Below, piece by piece: positions 12,013 to 22,707 of a stretch of DNA of 64,000 nt. The notes under the pieces were generated by a model that saw nothing but the letters and a program-made list of their open reading frames with translations, was not told where the DNA came from and made no database searches. The translations under genes were made by a program, and so were the position numbers. Numbering within the stretch: the stretch's first letter is position 1; each line of letters begins with the position of its first letter. The DNA lies in contig NW_022985444.1 in assembly GCF_010093595.1 (NCBI RefSeq), forward strand, positions 378,676 through 442,675, in the 5' to 3' direction. Source of the stretch: Mytilinidion resinicola (lineage: Eukaryota; Ascomycota; Dothideomycetes; Mytilinidiales; Mytilinidiaceae).

Positions 12013-13010
12013 ATCGTTCCACGTATATGGAGCGAAACAGGTGCAGGAGACATGTGGAGGTGGTTAAGACTGAAACGACTTCTGTGTACTGATAGAATAG
12101 GGAGCATCCAGGACCCGGCAAGGACAGCAGGTATGGCTTTTCTTCCTGCCTTTGGTTTGGTTAGGGTGCAACTTGTAATATTACCGTCGTTTAGCGGGTG
12201 CTTGAAATGTCTACTCTCTCCATGATACCATCTGCCTGGCCTGCACATGTGAATAAGGCATCGAAATATGGTGAATAGTTCTCCAATCAGAGAGCGGCAG
12301 GACTGCTGCGCGGAGATCGCCGGCCTAGCAAAAGCCGATCGGACTCTGTTCCTGGATCGTGGTACGGTGACCGAAGTGGAGCCCTTGTTGCTCCTCAAAG
12401 ACGCGGGCTGCAGATTGCGCGGGCTCAGAAAAAGCGTGGGCGTGCAGTGGATTGTCCGGCGGCGGTGTGAGACGGGCGCAGTCGAGCCCGTGAATGATGC
12501 GCGAGCTGAGTTTCTTTGGGGACCCGAAGGTGTGAAAGCCTCAACAAATATTGGAAAATGGTTCGGGAGGTTTAGGCGCCGGGGTTTTGGTGTCACACTG
12601 AGGGAGACTCATGCATGAAAAAGTGAATTGTATTGCAGAAATTGAAGCCATTCATTCGTGAGGATGGAATCGCCGCGAATTGCTAGATTCAACGGCCTGT
12701 CACAAGCCAGGCCCAACCTCAACCGTGGAACTTAGCCCGACGCCGGCCTCGGAGGACGTTCACAAATTCTGCCAAGGCAAGGTCACCATAAGCAATCATA
12801 TCCGCCGCGTCTTCAACCAAACCTCCCGAACTCGAGTCCCTAAGCTCCAGCCACGAACCCCGACGCTGACAGCCCGGTTCTCACAAAACCGTCTCGCCCC
12901 CGTCCGTTCGCTCCGATCCCTCTATCTCCAGCTTTCACTTTTCCTCCCCGCGAAGAAGCACCCAACTCCCTTGGTCAGGGCCCCGTACGCAACCTCCACC
13001 TCTACAGATT
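12013..13010. other. Intergenic region between citrate synthase and the Yhm2-like carrier
   Basis: This holds the terminator of citrate synthase and the promoter/leader of the carrier. Open frames here are shadows with no family resemblance. No RNA gene or repeat is seen. Confidence 0.5.
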
Positions 13011-14263
13011 ATGTCCGCATCCGCGCCCATAGCCGGAACGGCTTCTGCGCCGCAGAAGCTGGAGAAGAAGCCCGTCAAGTTCAGCAATCTGTTGCGTGAG
13101 TCTGCCCCCGAAAATCGCCGTTGAGGGAGTTTGGAGCTAACCGGTGCTTTTTGAGGGCAGTCGGAGCTGGATTGAACATGTTCGAGTAAGTGACAGCGCG
13201 ATAAGCTACGCAAGAGAAGAGCAAGCGCTAATACGTCTTTTGCAGAGTGACAACTTTGGGACAGGTAAATTTCCTGGATTTCGAGTCGTTTTGGGAGGAT
13301 AAGATAGCTGACTTGGGATGACAGCCGTTGGAAGTGACCAAGACGACGATGGCTGCAAACCGGGCTGACGGCATGGCCGGAGCTATTGCGAGAATCTGGA
13401 GTCGTGGAGGGGTGCTTGGATGTAAGTTTCCCGGCCGCAAAACTTGGAGGCGATACCGAGCGTGTGCTAATATCTGGATTACAGTCTACCAAGGTCTTAT
13501 CCCCTGGGCGTGGATTGAAGCCTCGACCAAAGGCGCCGTCCTCCTCTTCGTCGCCTCGGAAGCCGAGTTCTACGCCAAAAGCTTCGGTGCCCCCGATTTC
13601 GTCGCCGGGATAACTGGAGGCATGACAGGCGGTCTTGCCCAGGCCTACGCAACAATGGGCTTCTGCACCTGCATGAAGACGGTGGAGATCACCAAGCACA
13701 AGGTCGCGGCCTCGGGCCAGAAGCCGCCGGGAACGCTTCAGACCTTCATGGGCATCTACCGCGCCGAGGGTATCCGCGGTATCAACAAGGGTGTCAACGC
13801 TGTTGCGGTCCGCCAGGTCACGAACTGGGGTTCCCGCTTTGGTCTTTCACGTGTCGCTGAGAACGGTATCCGAAAGATCACTGGCAAGGGCGACACGGAG
13901 AAGCTGGGCGTTTGGGAGAAGATTCTTGCTAGCGCCGTGGGTGGTGGCCTCAGTGCTTGGAACCAGCCTATCGAGGTCATCCGCGTGGAGATGCAGAGCA
14001 AGACCGTCGACCCCAACCGGCCGAAGAAGCTGACCGTCAGCTCGGCGGCGAAGTATATCTACAGCAACAACGGCATGAAGGGCTTGTATCGTGGCGTTAC
14101 TCCTAGAATTGCTCTCGGCGTTTGGCAAACGGTCTGCATGGTTGCTTTGGGCGATGTGTAAGTTTCTATCATTATCTCGAGGGGAGAGCATAGCTAACGG
14201 ATGAACAGTGCCAAGGATGCTGTTGAGAAGCTCACTGGTGACAAGGTCACCGCAAAACACTAA
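13011..14263 (+). CDS. YHM2: Mitochondrial citrate/oxoglutarate carrier (Yhm2-like)
   Basis: Six exons: 13011-13095, 13161-13185, 13246-13264, 13325-13421, 13485-14157 and 14209-14263, giving 317 residues; two exons are only 25 and 19 nt. It is a mitochondrial carrier family (SLC25) protein. Yeast Yhm2 exchanges mitochondrial citrate for cytosolic oxoglutarate, supplying cytosolic NADPH, and was first noted as a mitochondrial DNA-associated protein. Seen: NLLLGAGLNMFEVTTLGQPLEV at the first repeat (the degenerate PxE version of the PxD/E signature), FYQGLIPWAWIEASTKG, MGFCTCMKTVEITKHK in repeat 2 and NQPIEVIRVEMQSK in repeat 3. Length fits the family. The DNA-maintenance role is not visible from sequence. 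Neighbour: citrate synthase upstream on the same strand, 1 kb away. Confidence 0.92.
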
Positions 14264-15242
14264 AGGGGCGTTTGGATGTCTTAGTCTACATTCGATCTAC
14301 TGAGATAACAGCAGAGCTACACTGTTATTTCGTTGAGTGTAGTTGCATTTTCTCGCATGTTCGTTCAAGCTGTTGGTTCTAAGTATTGATAGACGGGTTG
14401 GCAAATGGGAGTTTGTCGGTAATCACATGAACCTGAGGGGCTTTTCCTTTCCTGTTTCACAGATATATCCTACCACCATGAATATCAAGGGTTGAAGGAA
14501 GGCGCTTAATATCTACACGGCCACGCTATCGGCTTGTCAAATGCTCGTGAACCCACAATGATCTTTTTAAGCTACTCGCGAGATCTACACTTGCAAATAA
14601 CATAACTACTATGGTACCTTTCTGGCTCAGAAACCGATCTCTCCCGCTCACTGCCTTAGGCCTCACTAGCCCTCCCCTCCCAGGCCCCTTAGCCCAAAAA
14701 ATCACCATCCCGTACTTTAAAACCCATTACGCCAACCTTACAAAGATCCGCCACTCGCCATTCGCCCCTCCCCTCGAATCCCAGACCCGGCTACCCCCAC
14801 GCGCGTAACAAACCCCCAAGCGCCGCCGAGCTTCTTTGTAATATACCTAGCCCACCGCGGCACTAGCAGTCATGCTTATTCATGCGCGGGCGGGTCCCTT
14901 GGTCTTCACTTCTCCAATAAACGCACCCCGCCAAGGCCAGCCACGCTTCTTTCAGCTGGCCCGATCGAGCGGAGATCTGGGCGGAGGGGGTTTTTATGAG
15001 GCGGAAGAGCGCCCTGCCCTGTCCGCGAGATAGATACGCCAAGGTGTCGTGACTGCGAGTTTCTTTTTTCTTTCGCCTTTTTCTTTCGCGAAGGTTCGCT
15101 AGGGCTAGGTAACCGGTGACGCGGCGGAGAAGAGAGGTGTTATTTTCACGTAGAACTGCGGTGAAGGGGAACGAGCTGGACAGCTCGTCCTGTTACTCTA
15201 CCCGTTTCCCATCTGTATATCTCAATCTCGTTTTCGGGCAAT
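14264..15242. other. Intergenic region before the LtrA-like gene
   Basis: No gene is supported. The last 250 bases are pyrimidine-rich and directly precede the LtrA-like start codon, as expected for a promoter and leader. Confidence 0.5.
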
Positions 15243-17662
15243 ATGGCGGCCACGCCCACCCCCGGCGATAGCGTCTCCGTCGCGCCCACGGCTGTCTCGC
15301 ATCAAAATCAACACCAGCATCATCACCATCTCCATCACACGGGCCGGCGGCTGCGGCACTTTCTCAGGCCTGATGGGCGGCGAGTGCACATTGCGGGTTC
15401 GCCCGACGAAGCGGAGAAGCTGAAGCGCACGCTGAGTGTTAGCGAGAAGGAGGGGACGTTTGATCTGGTGATCCATGGGACCGAGGAGCATATTGAGGCG
15501 CTGAGGGATAGTCAGCAGTGGACGGAGGGGAAGCAGAGACGGATGAGGGAGGAGCATGGTGGGTTTATCGTTTAGTTTGTTTTGTTTTTTGTTGTAGTTG
15601 AGGGTGGTTGCTGATTTGGTGATAGGAGATATTGTCGATGAGTTTGAACGCGTGATTCGGGAACTTGATACGCTTTCGGAGGAGCTGCATGCGGTTTCGC
15701 GGCATGCGGTGCAGTTGGATGCGAATTTTTCGAAGTATGGGTATTCGGCGCATTTGAGTGAGTTCTTTACTTCTCTCGTACTTCTAAAGGGTTTCAATGA
15801 ACACGCTGATGTGATTCTTAATTGCTCTCCTCTTCTGTTTCCTTTTCCTTCATCTTTGCTTTTGGCCGCTTCATTCCTAGTGCACGCTCTGATGTATCGA
15901 AAAGGGACAAGGGAAAGCCCCGAAGGCTCATCGAACAACTCCACGTACGGCGATGGAGCAAGTAGTCTGCATGAATCAAAAGCGGACTGGGACGCAGAAA
16001 AGGGTCATGGGCAAATCATGAGGTATTTCCGATCTCCGCTTTTCGGTATCAAGGTAAAAATTCTTACGCTACGATGCAGTTTCTACAAGAAGCCAATTGT
16101 CCGGCAATATTTCCACAAAGGCCTACTCTGGCGTGCCCAGGAATCCCAGGAGGTAGCCAGCTATGAACTCTTCGTGGATCTCCTCTACGTCGGCATCATT
16201 GCCATCTCCGGTGATAATGCTGCCGAGCACGCGACCGGCCAGTCTCTCCTCAAGTTTGCCATTACATTCATCTTGGGGTGGAAGTTCTGGTCTGATATCT
16301 CGGTTCTCATTGCCTGGTTCGATTCCGATGATATACTCCGGAGGTTCGCCGTAATATGGGTTCTTACCTGTAAGTACTTTTATTCCCGACTCTAGTGTAT
16401 CATCGCCGATCGTGTTGGGTGCTTATATACTTACCATAATACAGGTCTACTCGGTTTCACCACTAACATGGCAGACTTCATGGAAGAGACGTATGCCTCT
16501 CTCATCGGCTTCTACCTCGCAGCTAGGCTGTTCATGGCATGCGCTTACGTGTGGCATGGCTATGTGATTCCGATGGTCCGAGCTGCAATGGTAAGCATAT
16601 ATTTTCAAGTAGTGAGAGACCAGCCTAATAGTTCGGTAGATAGCCAATGCCATTAGTCTAGTCGTCCCCTCAATTATTTGGATCGGTAGCATCCACGTCG
16701 AAGAGCCCAACCGGCAGGCTCTCATCTGGATCGCCATCTTCCTCGACCTCTTCGGCGCCAGCATAGTTGTAGCCTTCCAGCGCGGCGGCGCCTGGCTAAA
16801 CTTCAGCCCCCGCCTCCTCGAATGGACAAAGAAGCGCTTCGAGTTCTTCCCAGGCGCCAACATCGAGCATAAAATCGAACGCACCGGCGCCTTTGTCACC
16901 CTCGTCTTCGGCTACTCCGTCGTCGGCCTCCTCTACGAGAACAATGCCGCCTTCGGGATCAACGCCTTCTTCGGCAAAGCCGTCCTCGGCCTCCTCCAAG
17001 CCTTCGCCTTCAACTGGCTCTACTTCGAAATCGACAGCTTCAATCTACACACCCACGCCATCCGGCGGCACGTCTTCAGCGCGCTGACTTGGATGAGCAT
17101 CCACCTCCCCTTCATCATGTCCTTCGTCATCTCGTCCGCTGCCCTGAGCAAGCTCGTGCTCGCCCACGACACCCCGGACTCCGACCCCGAAACCCTCTAC
17201 GAGACCTACCTCCCGCGCTCGGAGGCGGACATCAGCAACGGCCAGCGCTGGTTCTACTGCGCCGGCCTCGGCATCGCCCTCGCCTGCATGGGCGTCATCT
17301 CCAAGACGCACGTCTACAAAACCATCCCAAATCAACGCTTACTGAAGAACAAGCGGCTCGCCGTCCGCTTCGCCGTCGCCATCATCCTAATCTGCCTCCC
17401 GCTAGCGGACGGTCTCAACTCGCTCGAGCTGATCGCCACGACGACGGGGCTGGTCTGGGTCGTGCTGATCGTCGAGTTGCTGGGGAGCACGTGCGTGCAG
17501 GAGAGCTTCTGGAATAACTGTAGGGGGACGTGCCAGTACAGCGCGAGGTGCCGGGTCACGAAGAAGGAGCTGGAGGCGAGTATGCGGAATGGAACGGTGA
17601 TTAATGTGGAGGATATTGCAAAGCGGGAGAAGGAGGAGAGTGGGGGGATTGGGGAGATTTAG
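15243..17662 (+). CDS. Low-temperature-requirement A (LtrA)-like multipass membrane protein
   Basis: Exons 15243-15558, 15626-15757, 15881-16369, 16445-16590 and 16640-17662 give 701 residues. It resembles the fungal branch of the LtrA family, named for a Listeria gene needed for growth in the cold; the biochemical function is unknown. Seen: a His-rich cytosolic N-terminus (HQNQHQHHHHLHH), a coiled charged region, then the family signature ELFVDLLYVGIIAISG followed by about a dozen hydrophobic segments (for example GWKFWSDISVLIAWFDSDD and VSFVISSAALSKLVL-like stretches) and a charged C-terminal tail. The 123-nt second intron keeps the reading frame, so a retained form would add 41 residues. 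Codon use in the last exon is strongly GC-ending, unlike the first exons. Confidence 0.82.
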
Positions 17663-19067
17663 GGGGAGTGTCGATAGTATCGCGCAGTATACTTGACGTT
17701 CTGTCTAGACTTTAAGTGTTTATTTCGCTACGTCTTCTCCCGCTCGTTTCCATTTTCTTCGGTCCTTTGCCGAATCACATGTCCCCGGTATTGATCACGT
17801 TACTTTTCTGCTGACTAATCTTCTTTTCTTCTTCCTCCGACTATAAAGCCGGTCGTTCTCAAACCTCTTATCTCCTCAGCGGTGTTCGACTGAGAACGGG
17901 TGTAAAAAGGAAATCCGACATGGCACTGCCGTATGGGAGGTGGAGGTTGGTGTGGGGATCAACAGCTATCCGTCGACGTGCCCATCGGGTGGAGTAGTCG
18001 GTGAATCAAAAGGGCGTTCTGCTGCTTGATGAGTGGAGTGGTGTTGGATTAAAACAGCAGCAGCAAACAGGCTATGGGCCAAAGACCGGCGCGCGACCTC
18101 AAAAACGGTGTGACCGCCTGATTCATGGGGGGTGGTTGGCTGGTTGGGTGGAGCTGATGCGACCGTCTGCAGTGATGGTGAGAAGCAACGCTTTGTGACG
18201 CGGAATGATATCTTTTGGAAGGCGAGGGGGAGTTCGCAAGGTTTGCTCGGAGCGCGGGACTATCAGCCGGTGCTTTTGAAGCATCTCAACACTGCTAGAG
18301 TGGGAGGATGCTTGCGAGGGTTGATTGGTGATGAGGGGTTTCAGCGTTGTGGGAGATGGGGAAGCCTGAAGAGGATCTCGTGAAGTTCTACTACGCGTGA
18401 ACTCTCTCGAACTTGACGATTCGCAAGAAGTGGAGAAGGTGGCACCACGGCATGCGGCTTCACGGTATCAACGCACAAGCGATGATTTTTCTGTGGCTTT
18501 CCGAGGTCCCAGTCGTACCTCTACAAGAGGCTCTTGAAGGGAGCACTAGGGAGAAGGTTAAGGAAGTATAGATGAGGGCTTGATGGACGCTGTGCAAAGA
18601 GGAAGACGCGGCCGGATCCGAAGCGGATTTGAGGGCGCATGCGGAGGGCTATTAAGCTTCTTCTTTTGGCTGTGCAGGTGTAAGTACATTCACGAGGTAT
18701 ATGCCAACGTGGGTCCACATCATCAAATATGGCCTTGGGAATCATGTTATACGCTAATGATGGGATGAGATGCTTCCAAAGCATATTGGATTTATAAAAG
18801 TCAACCTCCAAATCGAACTCCTTCCTAATGACAGATGAAAAGAAAATCTAGAAGAGCACGCCCATATTTCGTAAACATCTAGTCCCCAAATGCAAATATA
18901 ACCCCGTCTAAAGCAATTTTTTGAATGTAGGACAAAGCTTTCTGAAGTAAATCGGCGCAACTGTCGGATCCCGTTTCTCCTTGCAGGCCAGGCACCGAAG
19001 CAGCTTTATCGTGGGTGACTGCCTGTCGCCGCCCGTGAGATATCAAACTCGGAAAACATGGATTCGG
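17663..19067. other. Intergenic region, no gene seen
   Basis: 1.4 kb without a supportable gene. Open frames are short, on both strands, and resemble nothing known. No repeat structure was noticed. Confidence 0.45.
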
Positions 19068-19991
19068 TCAAAGAAATGAGGCACAGAATCCAGTGCAAAT
19101 ACCCAAGTTGTGATCACATGAATTTGAGACATCGAAAGTAGGGACTTGGTAAGATGGCGCGCTTCCTGCTTTGCCCCACGAAGTTCCTGGTCCGGGGGAA
19201 AGATCTGATTGTTGGTAAAATGCCGCGTTTCCCGTTGCGTCCCACGCAGTTCCTAGTCCGGACAAGACGTCTGGTGGTTGGTAAGATGCCTTGTTTTTTG
19301 TTTGGCCCCACATTGGCTCTGGTTTGGTGGAGAGGTTTAGTTGTTGGTAAGACATTGCGGGTTCCATCGTGCTCCACGAAGCTTCTGCTCCGGAGTAGAC
19401 GTTGGGTTGCTGAGGTGGAGCGGACGATGAAAAAGCGGGAAATGAAGCGTCGAACTGAGGACCACTCATCGAGTATGGAATGGGTTGAGCGGTTGGTTGC
19501 GCAGCGGGAAGTGGGCGAGCCGCTCGAGCGCGATTCTGGGAGAAAGGGTTGGTACTACCAACGTTCACTTGGACATCTGAGTCGAACATGAGAACGTGTG
19601 GCGCGTTTCCATTGGAAGTGGTTTGAGAAGACGAGTCGTAATGCAACTGTCCCTGACTGTTGAACATGGCCAATACTGGTCTGTTGGACGCAAGCACAGC
19701 TGCGAAATCGACAGCTGCTAGGTCTAAAGCGGATCCGCCTGGAGCTGGGGTGTATACTCATCAGTATATTGCGACGGATAACTTCATAAGGGCGAACGAC
19801 TTACTTTGACCTCTACGAGCAGCAGTCCCACCTCTACGAGCAGCAGCCCCACCTCTACGAGCAGCAGCCCCACCTCTACGAGCAGCAGCTCCACCTTTAC
19901 GAGCAGCAGCTTCGGGCGATACAATCTCCTCGTCTACTGGCTCGAATGTATTTGACATGTCTGGTAGGAATGGGAAATTATGGCTTGACAT
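19068..19991 (-). CDS. Repeat-rich protein with AAARRGG and 22-residue tandem repeats
   Basis: Exon 1 is 19805-19991 and exon 2 is 19068-19744, giving about 287 residues; a second acceptor 6 nt further in (exon ending 19738) would remove two residues without changing frame. Family not recognised. Seen: an acidic N-terminus (DMSNTFEPVDEEIVSPE), then about five copies of a seven-residue basic unit A-A-A-R-R-G-G encoded by a 21-bp DNA repeat, then a Pro/Gln/Ser-rich region, and near the C-terminus three copies of a 22-residue unit each starting YQ (YQQLNLS, YQPPDVLS, YQQSDLS) and containing a Trp. The end is Cys-containing (NSCDHNLGICTGFCASFL). The composition suggests an intrinsically disordered, possibly nucleic-acid-binding or secreted/structural protein; no signal peptide is evident. 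The clean splice and in-frame repeats support a real gene. Confidence 0.5.
19146..19350. repeat. 66-bp imperfect tandem repeat coding for 22-residue units
   Basis: Three units in which the words ttggtaagatg / ttggtaaaatg and cccacg / ccccac recur at 66-bp spacing. They encode the C-terminal YQ...W repeats of the minus-strand gene. Confidence 0.75.
19806..19912. repeat. 21-bp tandem repeat coding for the basic heptapeptide
   Basis: Five near-identical 21-bp units with core cctctacgagcagcag. They keep the reading frame of the minus-strand gene. Differences between units are single bases. Confidence 0.9.
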
Positions 19992-21207
19992 ATCTTTGGC
20001 TGTGGATTTTGCCGTAAAACGTTGGGGGATGAAAAATCAAATGCTTGAAACTCCGTCTAATTGGTTAGAATAGAGTGCTCTTCTTCCTTGTGAGGCAAAT
20101 AGGATCGATCTGGAGGATCAAAGAGACGGGGACTGTAGCTTTATACATCTCTGCTCTGTACCAAGCCTAACACAGTGTCGGACTGCCGGACTACCGAATG
20201 AGCACATGTTCTAGCGGTTTTATTTCCAAGGTTTCGCCTTCACACTGGAATGTTGGAAGCTGCATGTTTACTGGTGCCAAGTAAAAGAAGGCAACGAGAC
20301 TGAAGTCGATATCCGGCAACGGTAAGCGATGGGAGGGGTGCGACTGGGTAAGATTTGCTCTTGAACAGTCTGGACATGGTAGCTTAGACCCATCTGCCTT
20401 GGTAATTTTTAGTTCGTCATATTCAACGAGATTGAATGGGCCTTTCGTTGTGGGAATGGAGGTGACGAGTGTCACCTTGGGAGTCAGCTAGAGCTTCTAC
20501 CCCTTGTCACCGTGGAAATGCAGTATCCTCCTAGGATCTGCTAGCTTGTTTCACATTTTAGAAAGGCGTTATGGGATTGCCTATTGATTGTGTAGAATCA
20601 ATGTGGATCACAAAACAGATGGAGGGAGGCTGAGGCTGAAGAAACTAGGGCAAAATAGGTTAGTACTGGTCACGTGAATACTTCTCAGCCATAGAGTCGG
20701 AGGGGGCCACTACTCTGTCAAGCAGCTCAGGTAGCTTCTGACGCATGGTGTATACATATCACTCAGGACTTCGCACTTTCTTGACAGCTTTGACTGGGAT
20801 TTGGACGACTTTATATGATGCCCCTAATCACGTCACGTTAGAATAGAATAACACATCACCGCCGTCTGATTGATACCCATCTGATCTCTGCACGTAAGAT
20901 TTCCTATGCCTTCTTAGTCTATAATCATGTCGTTGATCTTCGCAGTACTCTAGAGCGTTCCCGAACAAAGCTTCAGTGCCTCGAACCTTGTTTTCATGTA
21001 GAGGTTGACTAGAGCTGCCGCTGAAAACCTTGACCTGACGAGAAGACAGCGTCCCGTGGACACTGACTGGCCAGATTATCCCAATATCCATGTCTAAACT
21101 GGTTCTAAGCGCAGCAAAAAGAGGCATTCCTGTATCGACAGTCTATACCGATCAAACGGAAGACAAACCCGTCACCAACACATGCACACCTATCAAATCT
21201 CAACCCT
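19992..21207. other. Region with two weak minus-strand frames
   Basis: Two minus-strand frames may be exons of an unrecognised gene: 20828-21127, starting at an ATG, and 20191-20490, which begins after a possible CTAG acceptor and contains a CPDC motif. No family is recognised and no join was found that I trust. The remainder shows nothing. Confidence 0.25.
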
Positions 21208-21828
21208 CTATTCCTCCCTCTGCCTCGCTTCATCCACCTCATCTATATACCGCCTCAGCTCTCCTGCCTCCCGCTCTAGGTTTCTGTACGCTCGGTCGAG
21301 GTCCTCTGTATACTGTCGAGCTCTCTTCTCATCTTGGTGGCGTAGTTCGCTGACCAGCTCCTCGAAACGCGCCGGTGTTACGGGTAGAGTCCCGCCAGTG
21401 CGACGATGTTTCGCAACTATGAGGTCCGCCTGTTGTCGCAATTCGTCTCTGGCCTGCTGTGCGGCTCTAGCCAGCTTCTCCTCTGATCGCGCAGGCCTTA
21501 TGCCACTGCTGTAATCGTCGAGCCGGCGTTGTATCCGTCGTAGCGCTTCATAAATGAGCTGCAGCGAAACTCCGTACAGAGTAGTGTGGTACAACGGGCA
21601 CGTGTTGCTGTTGCGGTTGTTGCCTGAGAGCCAGTTGACGAGATAGTCGCGGCCGAATATGTGGTTGCAATTGGGGATGTTGGTAACTTGGACGGCTGGG
21701 TGGGAAGCGGAAAATGGGTCATGGCAGATTGGGCAGTGGTCTGGGAGCGCGGAAGTGCTGCCCTTGATGTTGGTGAGACAGTTTTCGATGAACTCCGAGC
21801 AGTCTTCGACCGGGCCTCTGAAGGACAT
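21208..21828 (-). CDS. RING-finger-like protein with coiled-coil tail
   Basis: A single exon of 206 residues. The N-terminal half holds a RING-type zinc motif: CPIC at 32-35, then CNHIFGR, a WL pair and NTCPLYH. RING fingers usually recruit E2 ubiquitin-conjugating enzymes. The ligand set is incomplete: the Cys expected after FGR is Tyr (FGRDYL), and the last CPxC is CPLYH, so zinc binding or E2 binding may be lost. The C-terminal half is charged, Arg/Glu-rich and likely coiled coil (ELRHQDEKRARQYTED onward). A shorter relative lies at 23535-23936 on the same strand with the same RING layout. Confidence 0.65.
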   Translation of the reverse strand: MSFRGPVEDCSEFIENCLTNIKGSTSALPDHCPICHDPFSASHPAVQVTNIPNCNHIFGRDYLVNWLSGNNRNSNTCPLYHTTLYGVSLQLIYEALRRIQRRLDDYSSGIRPARSEEKLARAAQQARDELRQQADLIVAKHRRTGGTLPVTPARFEELVSELRHQDEKRARQYTEDLDRAYRNLEREAGELRRYIDEVDEARQREE

Positions 21829-22160
21829 AGTGTATGAGGCTTTTGGTAAGTGGCTTAGTAGGTGAAGTTATAGCGAAGTAAGTGTCGATTTCTATAGTGG
21901 ATGGTAGGTGGTATGATATGTGGGTGTAATGGGAAACTCTGGAAGTCAAGATGGAGTGCATATAGCTTACGTTGCACCACGATGTGAATAAGGAGCGTTC
22001 GGAAGCGGCGAGGAGGCTGCGATGTCTTTGCCAAGCCTTGTGGTATCCATAGTCGATATCTAGAGTGAGTGATCGCTCGCTGGATTAATTTGGACGCCTA
22101 AGGAAAAGGGTCACAGTTATTAGAGCGTGCCTATCGCCATAACCAGAACAAGGGGGACTA
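21829..22160. other. Promoter region of the RING-like gene
   Basis: AT-richer DNA between the RING-like start codon and the transposon remnant. No gene is seen. Confidence 0.4.
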
Positions 22161-22707
22161 CTAATCGTACACCCCCTTTTCGCTACACGTACACCCCACC
22201 TCTCATCTAATCTTCTAATTGGCTAGAGCGGCGCGGAACTTGGTCCGGAGCTCTATTATCACGCGCGTCCGCACGTGCATCCTTTCCAATTCACTTATCT
22301 GTATGGAATGCTGTGCGTGATACTGTATATAAGGCTGTATATCTAGCTATATAAGAGGCCGTATATAATGCGTACGTGATGGCGTATATACAGACATACG
22401 CGCAGCTATATATATAGCCTGGCGCGCAGCTGTATATATAGCGGTACGCGCAGCTGTATATATAGCAGTACACGTAGCTGTAGGTATGCAGCCTTTCTAT
22501 TTCTTATATTGCTACCTGCCGTGTCTACGTGCTAAGGAGGATGCTGAAACTAATTAAATCTCCCCTTATGAAGGCTTCGTTCCATCAAGCCTGGCCTACC
22601 TGTATCGCCGTCTGCGCTCGTATAAGACCACAAGAGGAAGCTTTAAGGAGTTAGCCCGGCCGATCTAGCTAGTTAGAAGATCAGATGAGAGGGAGGTGTA
22701 CGATTAG
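22161..22707. mobile_element. Palindromic non-autonomous transposon remnant, related to the 33.4-kb element
   Basis: The ends are inverted repeats starting CTAATCGTACACC (22161) and ending with its complement at 22707. Next to them lies an inverted subterminal block around TCTCATCTAATCTTC / GATCAGATGAGAG. The subterminal block (ATCTAATCTTCTAATTGGCT...GGTCCGGAGC) closely matches that of the Mutator-like element at 33440-34399, so both belong to one family. The right end lacks part of the left sequence. No target duplication was found. It contains AT-rich 24-bp tandem repeats and no transposase frame. Confidence 0.7.
22395..22490. repeat. 24-bp tandem repeats inside the transposon remnant
   Basis: About four imperfect copies of a unit with core GCAGCTGTATATATAGC separated by ggtacgc-like spacers. 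The units are partly self-complementary (AGCT, TATATA). Confidence 0.75.

Noticed and set aside
12268..12618. Open frames on both strands between citrate synthase and the carrier
   Set aside because: They have no family resemblance and lie in leader/terminator DNA; compositional shadows.
16055..16080. Apparent 26-nt intron (GTAAAAATT...GCAG) in the LtrA-like gene
   Set aside because: Too short for spliceosomal removal and it would break the frame; kept as coding.
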